A stretch of DNA of 64,000 nt from Cloeon dipterum. Its lineage: Eukaryota; Arthropoda; Insecta; Ephemeroptera; Baetidae. The notes under the pieces are model-generated. The model was not told the DNA's origin. It saw only the letters and a list, made by a program, of their open reading frames with translations, and did not search any database. The stretch spans positions 9,920,001 through 9,984,000 of the forward strand of contig NC_088788.1 in the NCBI RefSeq assembly GCF_949628265.1, read 5' to 3'. Shown here piece after piece: positions 25,085-36,544 of this stretch (position 1 is the first letter of the stretch; every line of letters begins with the position of its first letter). The position numbers and the translations under genes were made by a program.

Positions 25085-25343
25085 ACTCGACGTTCCGCGT
25101 CCTCGTTGGCCGCGCACCCCGGCACGCTGATTGGCGGAGCCCATTCCGAGTTCCGCGCTCCGATTGGCTGCGGCTGGCGAGGATCGAGGGGATCGGAACA
25201 GCAACAGCTCGACCTGGACTCGCTGCGCCGAACACGAACAACTAAACTCAGCAGGCATAGGAGGGCCAGCGGTTGCTGCAGAAGTGCGATTTCGGGCAAT
25301 GCCTGGCCCGTGACCCTGCGGAGGCCGATTATCGCGTGTGGAA
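25085..25343 (+). promoter_or_regulatory. Promoter/leader of TTC17-like gene, formerly shared with DDOST
   Basis: GC-rich sequence with two ATTGG (inverted CCAAT) boxes near 25130 and 25162 precedes the start codon at 25344. Without the transposon, the DDOST and TTC17-like start codons would lie about 290 bp apart, so this was probably a compact divergent promoter. Confidence 0.5.
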
Positions 25344-27351
25344 ATGTTCAACATGGCCAGCGGCGAGATGCCGTGCGTCACTTTTCTCGCTCTGTACATC
25401 CTCTCGTTTCACGTGCTGCACATAAACTCGAGGACCTCGACGTACTGGAGACTCTCCGAGGACGGCAAGATTGAGCCGAGTCCAGTGCAGCTTCCGGGCC
25501 TGGCCGGGGACACCGGCCTCGAGGAGGACGAGGTCTTCAACATCATCACGTCGACCGTGCGCTTCGGCACCATGTGGTCCAAGCGCGACGACGAGAACAT
25601 TTGTTCCGAGTGCCAGCAGTCTTCAGCAGCGGACGCCCCTGTCCTCGCCAAGTACGGATTTTTCGGACACTCATGGCTAAATTGCAAATCTCGGGCACCT
25701 CCTCTGGCGAATCGAGATTGATTATATTTCGTTTTCTTCTTAAAATTTCTCTAGACTAAAATTGTTTAAAGTGTTGTCTAAACAGTCACGCATGGCCATT
25801 AAATTTCCTTTCAAAATAGAAAATATCTAACTGTTAACTGGGAGTATAAATATTTTCTAGCATTTTATCCAACGCATTTTACTATTTAAAGAAGAAAGAG
25901 TATTTTTATCTGCTTTTAAAAACTATTTTTCTAAATTTTTAACCTGGCCCCGCATTGGTCAATTAAAAAAAACATTAACTACATCGTTATCAATTCCGTA
26001 GAAACGAAACGGAAGGTAACTCAACCGAGTCGAAGACAGGCGGCGTTAAACTGCGCCTCGGAGGCCAGTCGGAGGGGAAAAAGGCGGACGGTGAGGAGCA
26101 ACTGGACTGCGGCAAACCCGTGAATCACACCTACTACGACCACCTGGTGGGCATCGCCAACAGGCACACCCACCCTAATGTACCTGAGCCGCAGACCTCG
26201 TTGATATTTTACCAGAAGAGCGGAAAGGGTACAAAGCGCAATGATTTCGACATAGCCGCCGTTGAGAAAAGACTCCTGAAGGCCAAAAGAGAGGTGCGAT
26301 GAACTTCCATTAGGGTTGATTTTTTCCCTAAATTTTATATTTGATCAGAAACCAAAGTCGGTTCAGCTGTACAACCAAATCGGCAACTTCTGGAGGGTGA
26401 AAGGCGACACACAGAAGTCGATTGAGTGCTTCAGACGCGCTCTGGCCGTCTCGCCAAACAACGCCGAGGTACGAAAGATATATTATAATTTGAATATAAT
26501 TGAAATTTCAAATAATTTTCAGGTTTTGCTGAACTTGGCCAGAGTTCTCTTCAACCTGCAGTACCTGGATGACGCCATCTCCCTCACCAGGAGATCCCTA
26601 GAGGTGCAGCCGCCAGACAAGAGTCCGTGGCAACAGTACTTCACCCTTGGAGAAATTCTCAAGGTGGGCTTTTAATTGATTTTGTGGGAAGTGTACTTAA
26701 AAGCGATTTATTGCTAAGAAAAAAACCAGAAACCCTGGAAAGCGTCCTGAATAAAATTAAAATTAATAGGAAACAAGTATAAAATTAATATTTCTATTTT
26801 AAAAAAAAACTTATATTTTTTGCAGGCGTATGGGCACTACCAAGAGGCAGCGGTTCACCTGCGCAACGCACTGGAGTTAAAACCAGAGTTCGAGCCGGCC
26901 CTGGCAGCCCTGAGAGACATTGAGAATGTCCCTACGCATGCCATCCACATATACACAGTGCTGATCATCGTGTGTTTGGTGAGGTCAACCATCAAACCAA
27001 ATATTTGCTCTTTTGTCATGTCCTATGGTTTATTTAATATTTAGTAAGAAATGAAGGATTTTAAATATCCGCACTTTTTACGGCTTGAATAAGTAATACA
27101 TCTTGAATATTAATTGGTCAAGCCTCAGTTTAATTTTCGTTTATAATAAATGACAACCAAATAAAATCATTAACCTGGATGCATTTTAGGTACTGGGAGT
27201 GCTGTTCATCATTTTGTCACCGATGGACGGCCAACTGGAGGAGATGGGCGAGGTGAAGGGCCAGAGCAGGCACTTCAACCGGGCCATGGCCATGCGCAGC
27301 ATCAAAATGGGCATTTCCTCCAAGTCACAACTGCGAGCGCGCCGCAACTAA
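25344..27351 (+). CDS. TTC17-like TPR membrane protein
   Basis: Exons are 25344-25651, 26002-26293, 26349-26468, 26523-26663, 26826-26978 and 27190-27351, giving 391 aa. The N-terminus carries a signal sequence (PCVTFLALYILSFHVLHIN). The lumenal part matches the N-terminal region of TTC17 (STYWRLSEDGKIEPS) and has N-glycosylation sequons NETE, NSTE and NHTY. TPR units follow (LYNQIGNFWRVKGDTQKSIE, VLLNLARVLFNLQYLDDAIS, YGHYQEAAVHLRNALELKPE). A single membrane helix comes next (HIYTVLIIVCLVLGVLFIIL), then a short basic tail. Human TTC17 is about 1140 aa and soluble, so this is a short, membrane-anchored relative rather than a plain orthologue. Its function is not known to me. A second ATG at 25353 is an equally good start. 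AATAAA is at 27575. Confidence 0.75.
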
Positions 27352-28317
27352 TTTAAAATTTGAATGCTTGTCGTTGTAGAAATTTAGGGTCGCAACACCC
27401 CCGGCGCGGCAAGGCTTGTTTCTATCGTAATTAAGTGATTGGTTGTTTACCGCTTTTTTACCGGCTGTGGATTTATTTCTAGTTTTCCTTTTTTATTTAT
27501 TGAATGTACTTTGTAAGTTTGAGTACTTGTGTTGTACGTGGATTTGAATCTATCCGATGTGTATGTCGCCGAGCAATAAAGTGAGTCAACTGCTCTGCTG
27601 CTAACTTATCCAACAGGCCTTTCAGTGAGAAGTAAAAAACCGTTTTAACTCATACTTTAGACCTTTGCATATATTTTAAACGAAAAAACACAGTTTGTGC
27701 ACCTGCTCAATGATTCACCAACAGCTATGCGCCGAATTAATCGATTACGTTGTTTATTTCTCAATACATAATCCTATCAATATAACGAGTTTATATATAT
27801 ATTATTCAATATTATTACAGCATCCTAGGACAGATTTTCTAAAGTCAGTGTAACATTACGATCTTTGGAGTTCTCGTTCCTCGTGGCGTATAAAACAAAA
27901 GTACAAAGGAATGTCGACGAATTCCAAAATAAAAAAGTATACAGGAAGATTTGACTTAAATTAATACAAGAAATTGGCGCATCGCGGCCAACTTAATTAA
28001 GTGCGAGCCATGGAAGTTTTTTTTAGCAGAAAACCGTCGATCGCCGGCATTCACAATACCGGGCAATATAAATTCGTTTCACGAGGAAATGCGCAAAAAA
28101 GTACATACTCTTGATGCGAACTCACACGCAAATACAGTTGAAACAACGTTGCTAGTCTTAAAAATTGAGAGATTTGACTCAACAGGCTAAGCTTTGTGAA
28201 ATGCCGAGTGAATCTGTTTCTTTCTTGTTTGCAACTGAGTATGGAGACTTTAGCAGGTTGCATTTTATTCCGAGGAATCAGGGGCCAACACTAGCGCTGT
28301 CCTCAGTCTTGCTAAAT
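27352..28317. other. Intergenic: 3' UTRs of TTC17-like (+) and NECAP (-)
   Basis: This holds AATAAA at 27575-27580 for the plus-strand gene. Minus-strand candidates are at 28264-28269 and 27753-27758 for NECAP. The rest is AT-rich with no recognised feature. Confidence 0.5.
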
Positions 28318-30011
28318 TCAGAACTGCACCCAACTCGACTGGTTGGTACTCGGTGAGGCCGCTTGTGCACTGAAAACAAATATTAATGCCACTTTTAAAA
28401 CGCTGCCTTTCATTAAATTCTTTTGAATATTTTTGTCTACCGTTTCTGATGTTTCTTTAGCATCAATAATTTTCAGATTTTAATATTTTTCTGACAATGA
28501 GTTTCTAATTGACATAATTACCTTATTTTCAATTAGCTTATGTAATAATTCGGTTAGTATATTTTTTATTTGTTGTTTTTAAATAATAAAACAAACAAAG
28601 CAACGTTCAAATTTCTTTGGTCAAACTATCTGATTAGATTTAGAAAAATAATAATTATCTCTATTATCTCCAAACTTATTTATGATTAGGAAACCACACA
28701 AAAAAATATTTTGGGAAAAACCAACTCTTATACTAACATACTTTTACTGCCTAAAGAGCAGGAGTAAACTAAAGTTGTTAATTATTATTAAATCGAAAAA
28801 TTACCTTCGTGATTTTTTTGTTCACAATAAAATTGCATTATTGGCTTTTGAAGCCGCATTAAGTGGCCCACCCTCAGGATTTATTTAAAGCAGCCTACCT
28901 CTCCTCGTTGGCACTGGCAAACTCGCCCCAGTTATCTGCCTGGGCCGCGGGGTCAGAGCTGCTCTTGGGCTGATGACTCGGGGAAGATGTGGGCGTCAGC
29001 TTGGGTGGAGCTGGCATCTTCACGCCTCCGGGCGGGGGAGGCAGGAATCCCAAACCACCTGCTGCGCCCCCTTTCGGCTTAGGCCGGCCGCCCGTCACCT
29101 CGTTGCCGTCTTTTTTCTAGTAAAAAATTTAATTCAAATTGTGCTTTAAAATGTTTGGAAACACAAACCGTGATTTTCATGTTGATTTTGATCGTCTGGC
29201 CCTCTTTGAAGCTGAGATCAAGCTGCTGTTTCGGCGTATCCTTCTCCTTTTCAATCTCTTGGTCATTTTGAAGGCGTTTGAAGTGGTCCTGCAGCGCCAC
29301 ATTCAGGTCAAAGCTGTCAGAGCGGTCGGTGAACCCGATTCCAATAAATGCAGAGCGGCCTTTAAACATGAAAATTAATTTAAAAATATAAAACAGTCCT
29401 ATAATACTTCTTTCGATATAAGCAAACTTAATTCGTACCATTATCGTCCTGGATTCTAAGCACAAAGTATCTAGAGGAGTCAGCAACAGCCTCGATAGCC
29501 ATTCCAGGATACGTTTCAATGGGACACTTGGCAAACAGCTCGCCAGAGTTCTTGTCTTCTAGTTTAATAGTGCAGTCGTTGCCTTTGCTCACTAGCTTCA
29601 TCCGTCCCGTCCATTCTGGTTCTGCAAGGTTCCAGTCAGCAGCCCTTGAAAAAAATTAATTCAATAATTAACAAATTACGCAGTTAAATGATTAAACACA
29701 ATATTAATTTTATAACAGTAACAGGTGGAATTGAACTAGAATGGTCGCTTTCTATCATGCGGGCTAGGACAGGGTTATTAAATGTGTGCTATTTTGTTAT
29801 GTCAAAAGCGCAAACGTCTGCAGACCATTATCAATCAATTGCCTTTCTGAGCAGTTGGAATTTTTCACAAACCTGATTTTGTCGTATTTTGATGGGGAAT
29901 TAGTTAAATGATGGATTAAAATTACCTGTAACCCCTGTTTGTGGCTCTTGGAGGTATTTTAAAGACGAATACCTCGTTCTTGACAAGCAAAACACTTTCG
30001 TATGTCTCCAT
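28318..30011 (-). CDS. NECAP: NECAP, adaptin ear-binding coat-associated protein
   Basis: NECAP is a clathrin-coat accessory protein that binds the AP-2/AP-1 adaptor ears and regulates AP-2 activity in endocytosis. Minus-strand exons: 30011-29926, 29644-29439, 29359-29169, 29116-28899 and 28369-28318, giving 250 aa (vertebrate forms about 265-275). The N-terminal PHear domain spans [60 protein letters not shown] and ending near [17 protein letters not shown]. The C-terminal half is Pro/Gly-rich ([11 protein letters not shown]). The protein ends in WVQF, the WxxF ear-binding motif, on its own tiny last exon of 52 nt coding. Arthropods usually have one NECAP gene, so 1 versus 2 cannot be assigned. 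Confidence 0.95.
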
Positions 30012-31200
30012 TTTTACTCGATCAGCAATACGGCAGGGGTACCAACCGCACAAAGCATCGTTCTCTTAATAGTTTTGTTTTAAATTGGGGGGAAATTAAA
30101 AATTCATTATGCGCATGAGCTTGTTTGAAAGCAATTTTTACAATTTCAATATTCAGTAGAGGATTGAGATTTTATTTATAGTGGTTTACTCATGTACTAA
30201 TTTTAAATTTGGTTGCAATCATTGCATGAGGGGTGTAAATCAGGGCAGTGTTATCGAGAGCAATGATAGCACGCACTGCTTCCTTCGAAAAATAGGCCGA
30301 TTCCGCCAAATCGGAGAAGGAGAGAACTCTGGTGTATCCTGTTTTGATCGAAGGGTTTTATTTTTTAAACAGTTAAGTTAAATAAAACAGATTTAAAATA
30401 TTTTCTTTATCATTTGCAAAAATTTAATTTTTCACTTTTATGATAAAAATGATTTTTTACCCTGAATGTTGTAACAAATCTTGGCGTAATGTCATTTCCC
30501 CATGAGAGGAAATAATTCAAATAAGCAAATCGAAACCCTGCACACAAACACAAGATTTACAGTTAGTTTTTATTCACGAAAGCAACAATCATTACTTATC
30601 GTCAATATCCTGGGTTTCAACATCATTTAAAAATTCACAGCAACACAATCACGCCGGCGGATTTCAACCGGCGTACTGAAAAATCATACACTTGTAGAAA
30701 ATCAGTCACTTCTCCGGAGTCGCGTACTTTGTTCATTCGAAAATAAAACCAAAATAGGAGATTTGGAGTTTGTTCAAATGTCCTAATACCTTTAAAATAT
30801 TTTACATACCTCATCGTGATTTTGAGACAAAATTTGTTATTAAATAACTTTATATAAGGAGATCAATTCAAGAATCAAACACATCCAGTGCTCCAGTTGA
30901 TTCTGTTAATTGATCTCCTTTCACAATTTTTAAATTTCGCTTCCTGACCTACAAGCAAATGGAAAATTTCCCCTATCAACTAGGGAATTTTTACAATTAT
31001 TCAAACATTCTTACAGGTTAAGGCAAAATTCCGTAACTTCCAGTAAAATTGGAATATTATACATTATTTAACAACCAAATGGTTTGAATTAATTTTACAT
31101 CTTATTTCAATCTAGTTCTTTGAACAAATTCCAAATCACCAATTTCTGAAAATCATTTGGGACAAAATCACGCAACCCACTTGTCCGCGTCCGCATGCGA
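30012..31200. other. Intergenic between NECAP and TMEM201
   Basis: The left part should hold the NECAP promoter and the right part the TMEM201 3' UTR. A minus-strand TTTATT near 30574 could end TMEM201 transcripts. The only structured item seen is the hairpin at 30856-30920. Confidence 0.45.
30856..30920. other. 65-nt imperfect hairpin, miRNA-precursor-like
   Basis: The arms AAGGAGATCAATT and AATTGATCTCCTT pair perfectly for 13 bp. After a small internal loop, AGAATCAA pairs with TTGATTCT for 8 more, closing on a loop of about 15 nt. Size and shape fit a short pre-miRNA, but a small foldback element is equally possible. I do not recognise the arm sequence as a known miRNA. Confidence 0.4.
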
Positions 31201-34186
31201 TCAGTGCGAAAGTGGCGGCGTGCTGAGCGAGTTGGCCACGGCCAGTGCGATCACGACCGCGTTGAACACAATGCTGCAGAGGAAGACGGTGGCCAGGCCG
31301 AAGTGCTCCTGCACCAGACAGAACACCGTCTTTTCCCCACCACCGCCAAATCCACTACCAGCGTGGGAGAGAAGGGACTCGTTGAGCAGCGTGGCTGATT
31401 GTGAGCCGGCCGAGCTGTTGAACGAGACGGAGAGCGGCGATGATGATGGCGGCGGCGCCGGACAGGCGGTGCAGAAGCTCTTGAACGAGGCCGACGGGTA
31501 GATGGGCTCGGAGAGGACGGAGAAGCGGTCAGCGTCGCCGCACACGGAGCCGCTGCGCGAGTTGGGCACGCTCGAGTAGTTGGTGCCGTTCTGCGAGATG
31601 AAGCCCGAGCTCTGGCTGGACGACCGCGACAGCGGCACCGGCCCCACGCAGTAACTGTTGTTCCACGGGTTGAACTTGGGTGGGTGCACGATCGGTTTGC
31701 GTCGACGCACCGGCTCGCAGCCCTCGAGGAACAGACTCGAGCCCCCACCGGGCGTGTACACGCGCGTCTCGAAAATGGACGCGGAGGACGAGCGCGGCGG
31801 CGACGACGACGGCCCCAGGGACAGCGAGTGCAGACTCGACTGCACCGGACGCACGGGAGAGTCCGGCACCTGGCAGGCGGTAAGAGTTTTCTCCAGTTCT
31901 GATTGAGCCTTTGCTTCTGGAGGGTCGGGAATCGGCCTAATTGAAAGAAAAAAAAAGCAGTTTGAAATTAATTTCAAAAGTCTGATTGATAATAAAATAT
32001 TGAAAAAGAATATTTTGATATTTCTCCAGGGATCTAAGAGTTTGTTGCACCCTAACGTATAATTTTTTTTCACTTTAAACCACGATTTTCAAAATTTTCA
32101 CTATCGCATTTTCCTCAAACCAAGGAATGAGTAAATTGTTTTAAGTAAAAACTTACAATTACTTTTAAAATGATATTTTATCAGTCGTGATGATTTTTGG
32201 AATTATAGACTCCTTGTGGCGATGAGTCAATTTTCACTTTTCGAAATTCTCTGAAATTTTACAACCTTTAAACATATGGGGATTCTGATTTCTTATGTAT
32301 TTTTCGTATATTGAATTAACATTCAGTAATCTAAACTAGTTTGCGACAATTAATTGAAAATATTTGGTTTTAATTATTGATTTTATGGTTACTAACATTT
32401 AAAACAATTTAAAAAAAAATTCAGAAAACTTACTCAACAGGACGCTCCACTGGCTCCTGCAGTTTCACAATCGGTTCTGCTACTTCTAGGCTCTTCTCCG
32501 ACTTGTCAAACAGATAACGAACGTGAACCAGCACAGTGGCTAGGCAGGCAACGACCGTCACAGCAATCTGCATATTATAATTCTGCTTAATCCAATTTCA
32601 AATACAAAACCAAACAAAACATACATGAGCGACGGTAAATCGCTTGACATGGCTTCCCGCAACCCTGGTGGAGGCCAGGTCAAGCACAGCCGTCAAAAAC
32701 CAAAGCAACGAGGCAGCCAGGTCGCTTGTGTGCAGCTTCGACTTGGTCAGTGCTGCGGCCATCAGCGCCAGTCCCAAGTTTAAAACGCTCACCCCAAGAC
32801 TCAGGTTACTCTGAAAATGAAAATTTTAGAATCAGAAACAATTCAAATGAGTCGTTAAATTGATTTACAAAATGTGTAATGAAGGGGTCCAAAACGCTGG
32901 GGACTGTCCACAATGGAGTTATCCTGTTTGCTTCAACGGCAGCTAAGAAACACGCCAGGAGCGCCGCTGCAGAGGAGAATAGGCGAACGGCACGGGACGT
33001 CCACACAATAATAGGCTGGAATTTGAAGAAAAATGGCATTTTTTAAATTGAATAAAAACAATAATTTCTAGAAAATTTTGTCATTAATCCTCCTATAATC
33101 TGGTCGTGAGTGAAGAAAATTGCATGAACACAAAAATCTACTTTTTATCTCGAGAAAAATTGAAAATGAAGAAAACATGGGCACTCACGTGTGTTTTTGA
33201 GGGTTTGTCAGTATTCAAGGTCACTTTAGGAGGGTACAAGCGACCAACCCATGCACTCAATGTATTCAATTTGTAGCTCAGTTTGGTGTCACACTCCGCA
33301 CAGAGTCGGTAAGCAGTCTCAAGACGCTGTCTATTATAAAGGAATCGAATTTAAAAATTATTATCTTGGTCAATATTTCCACCAGGACTCTGTCTCTACC
33401 TGTACAATTCAATCTCTTCGTCAAAATTCGCTTTCACTATAGGAACAAAGGAAGCGAGCTGCTGCACTTTCAGCTCCTGGTTTATGTTGCACTTTCTGCA
33501 GAGCCCGTTCTGGGTTGGACAGTAGGGTTCCCACTTGACTGACTGGACAACTCGGTTCAACCCCTCGTACATTTGCGCTGGGATTGTTTTATTGTAGTCG
33601 CCAGACTGAAATGACAAATAAATTTATTTTGGTATTAATTTTGGACCTTTTTATTCACTTAAAATTTGAAAAAATTAGGCACAAAAAATATAATTATGTT
33701 TTAAAATGAAACATTCCTGATCAAGAAATTACAATTTAAGTAGGTAAGAAATTTAAACACACTGCGCTATTATTCCCAACTTGATTAAATGCCTAAAAAA
33801 GTAACAATTCCCCCTATTTTTGCAAGTTTTCCGCATCCCTTACCTGAGTGAATCCATTGTACTGCTCGCACTTTGGGCACGTCCACGAGTTGCGGCTCTT
33901 GAAGTGCACTTTGCTGTCAGAGTTGCAGAACCAGCAGTTCACTGTGACGGGGAAGCGCGGTCTGCAATTGACATTAATAATAGATACAACCGGTTAATTA
34001 ATTAATTTCGGCATACCTGATCTTTGTGTACAACTGGAAGCCGCTGGACACGACCAAGCTGACGCCGGCAAGGATCAGACACACGACTGCCTTGAAGTCG
34101 ATGTCCTCGCTGAGGAACCGGACAAGCCCTTCGAGCATCATGGCTGACGTCTCAGAAAAGTCGCAACACTCGAGAGGATAGCGCAT
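31201..34186 (-). CDS. TMEM201: TMEM201/SAMP1 inner nuclear membrane protein (Ima1 domain)
   Basis: SAMP1/NET5 is an inner nuclear membrane protein linking LINC complexes and the spindle; fission yeast Ima1 is related. Minus-strand exons: 34186-34017, 33961-33844, 33605-33400, 33330-33189, 33015-32869, 32810-32625, 32567-32434 and 31936-31201, giving 612 aa (human 666). After a first membrane helix (VVCLILAGVSLVVSSGF) comes the Ima1 zinc domain with two CxxC pairs (VNCWFCN, SWTCPKCEQYNGFTQ, then SGDYNKTIPAQMYEGLNRVV). Three or more helices follow (FSSAAALLACFLAAV, LWFLTAVLDLAST, IAVTVVACLATVLV). A Ser/Pro-rich nucleoplasmic loop precedes the final helix ATVFLCSIVFNAVVIALAVA. The start at 34186 adds 15 residues; ATGs at 34141 and 34138 in the same frame are alternatives. 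Confidence 0.92.
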
Positions 34187-34756
34187 CGCAGGGCTGAAAG
34201 CTCTAAATTCAAAATTCAGAACTTTTTAAGCTTCATGTTTCGGCGGCATCACGTTCATGTGCACGAATGTGGTTCTGGTTGTACGCGTGCAACGCCCCCT
34301 GGGCAGTAATGGCGGCAGCGCTTTGATTTCTGATTGGTCCGCCGGTTTGAGCGGCGAAAGCGAGAGGGGAAGATTTTATGGATTGCGTGTTGTAATAATG
34401 TTATGCACCATCCGAGAATTGAGTGCAGCCAAGGCCAAGAAAGGAAAAAATGCATCTGGATTGATTTGGAATGTGGGAATAAGCTGGAATGATCACTATT
34501 TGATTTTAAACGTCTTAGTAGTAGTACAAAGTTGTCATCATGATTGGAATTCTGGTATTCGGCTCTAGAATACTTGAGAATTGGCAGAGTTTGGTAAATT
34601 AATTCATGCATCCTAACAATTCATTCGTGAAATACTTATCAATAGAGATTTCCTGACGTTTTTAGTCACATGTTTTTGGTTTTGTAAGCCGTAGTATCTA
34701 CCATTGAAATCAATTTTTCAAATTTATTTTGAAAAATTCGAAAATCTAATGTGAAG
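34187..34756. promoter_or_regulatory. Divergent promoter of TMEM201 (-) and FN3 protein (+)
   Basis: There are 570 bp between two start codons facing away from each other. An ATTGG box lies near 34332 in GC-richer sequence. Shared promoter use is inferred from spacing only. Confidence 0.45.
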
Positions 34757-35315
34757 ATGCCGAAGATGCAGAAGCAACCTGAGCCTGTTACACAGGTTCC
34801 ACACAACTCCTTGAAGGGCTTGAAGCCAAATGGGAAGAAAGTTCCTCCGAAACCAACTGTCAGGCTTGAGAAACAGTGGGATAAAGGTAGAAATCCATTT
34901 TTTTTAATTTTCTCCTGTTAAAACGGGCATTAAAAATAAAATAAAGAAATGACAAAACAAAGGCGTTTTTAAATGTGGTTTCATTTTTTATTGCTTGAAT
35001 TCACTGCGGATAAAAAGTAGCACAAATTATTAACCCCTTTTTTGGTTTTATTTAGGAGTTTTTCTTTCATGGTGCATGCCATCGCTCAACGAAGACTCCT
35101 ACGAATGGATCAAAAGCTTCAAGATCTACTCATCAAACTCGCAGACATGGCAACTTGTAGGCGTCGTGACGGCAGCCAGTCTGCCGATGTCTATAGCCCT
35201 GGAACTTACCAGTGGTGCCGGCTTGGCACTCAAATATTACTTTTCCCTGCGCGCCGTCGATGTCCGCGGCCGAATGGGCCCCACCAGTGATCCAGTTTGT
35301 GTAAATTTTGTGTAA
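34757..35315 (+). CDS. Small protein with ATF7IP-type FN3 domain
   Basis: Two exons, 34757-34886 and 35056-35315, encode 129 aa. A basic 43-residue lead (MPKMQKQPEPVTQVPHNSLK ... KPTVRLEKQWDKG) precedes one fibronectin type III fold: VFLSWCMPSLNEDSYEW, FKIYSSNSQTWQLVGVV, LPMSIALELTSG, KYYFSLRAVDVRGRMGPTSD. The LPM-x4-L...KYYFxxRAxDxxGRxGPxxD pattern matches the C-terminal FN3 domain of ATF7IP/MCAF (Drosophila windei), which binds partners of the SETDB1 H3K9 methyltransferase. Those proteins are over 1000 aa; here the domain stands alone with its own ATG, stop and AATAAA (35615). No signal peptide is present, so an intracellular role is likely. Function is inferred only from the domain. Confidence 0.75.
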
Positions 35316-36159
35316 TTTGAAAATGATAAACGTCTTGGAGCAGTGATTTGCTGTCAAAAGTAATTCAAAAGATGCAAAAAATAGGAAAAATAGTGTGTTC
35401 TTAAATCAACTGTATAAATTTTTAGAACCAATATTATAACACTAATGCTTAGTTTCAATAGACTTAGTTACACTGGCCTTATTCTCACCAACGCATCGAT
35501 TTAATTTAAGTGTAGAAAAATCAATAATATGGTATTTTATAGGGAAAATTTCGAAAATTTAACCATCTCTGATGAGATTTCTAGAAATTTTCCCATAGTT
35601 TATTAAGATTGAAAAATAAAAGCTTCAACTTTATAAAAATTGGACTATTGTTTGGATCACATTAAATAATTGCGATAATTGCGGGAAATTCATTCAACGC
35701 TTCACACATTCGTCCTGGTCCCGGCAAAATTGCGCAACTTTCAACAACCAAACGCTAATTTCCTTGTTGCAAGAAAAGGCAACAATCAAATCGACAATGA
35801 AAATTTGGGTGTTTGTTGAACGTTGCGCAATTTTGCCGGGACCAGGACGCATTACTGATCTCTGACTTAAGTACACACCTCTATCATGAAATGAAATAGA
35901 TTGTAAGCAAATATTCGCTTCAAATATATTTCCGAAAGCATTATGGCTCTTTAAAAAAAATCGACAAGAGAAAATTCCTGTTCTAGAAGTATTCTATCAA
36001 AACCTTTTCGAAAGTAAAAAAGTATAAATAATATTGAAGAATTTTGATGGTCAGAGCCGCTCACTCACGCATCACGCATCTTGTACCCTACTACGAGAGT
36101 GCGCGCCAAGCAGTTCGCCATCTGTTGGAAATCATTAGAACCGTGCGCGCATTTGACAC
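35316..36159. other. Intergenic between FN3 protein and RpL27
   Basis: This holds the 3' UTR of the FN3 gene with AATAAA at 35615-35620, MITE copy 2 at 35711-35849, and the upstream part of the RpL27 promoter. Nothing else was recognised. Confidence 0.5.
35711..35849. mobile_element. 140-bp palindromic MITE, copy 2 (reverse orientation)
   Basis: The same element as 21870-22009, inverted, differing by only a handful of substitutions and one single-base gap. The ends read CGTCCTGGTCCCGG and CCGGGACCAGGACG. It is flanked by CATT at 35707-35710 and 35850-35853, a 4-bp target duplication. It lies between the FN3 gene 3' end and RpL27. Confidence 0.92.
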
Positions 36160-36225
36160 GCCTCCTCCTTCCATTACTCTTTCGCTCAGTTCTTTGTGTA
36201 CACGGTTGTCGGAACCAAACACTAG
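36160..36225 (+). promoter_or_regulatory. RpL27 non-coding first exon with TOP-like pyrimidine tract
   Basis: A CCTCCTCCTTCC tract at about 36161-36172 and TCTTTCGCTC just after it resemble the 5' terminal oligopyrimidine start of ribosomal protein mRNAs. A donor (CACTAG then GTTAGT) follows at 36226. The matching acceptor TTTGCAG ends at 36539, five bases before the start codon. The exact transcription start is not known. Confidence 0.5.
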
Positions 36226-36544
36226 GTTAGTAATTTTATCTGAAATCATCCTGGAATCCTGAAAGTTTCCCTTTGGTTTTACATGAAATACTGCATCTTC
36301 ACAATTTGGTCAGCATGTCGAAAACGAAATTGTGTGTGAAAGTCGCCAACTTGCTGCATTTTGCTAGTTGTAAATAATAGCGGTTCAACGTGTCGCACAT
36401 GTTGACAGTAGCTTTTCGCATTTTAAATTTTCATCAGTATGACTGATTTTTACTAGTAATTTCAAATTATGAACTCTTGGACCAAAGGAATTTGTTTAAA
36501 TTTCGCACTTTGACTTAACGGGTTTGTTATTGTTTGCAGGAAAC

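Noticed and set aside
34757-35315. FN3 domain read as an extracellular adhesion protein
   Set aside because: No signal peptide or membrane helix; the LPM...KYYF..RA.D..GR.GP pattern fits the nuclear ATF7IP FN3 class.
36226-36539. RpL27 first intron searched for a hosted snoRNA
   Set aside because: No convincing paired C/D or H/ACA boxes could be found by eye.
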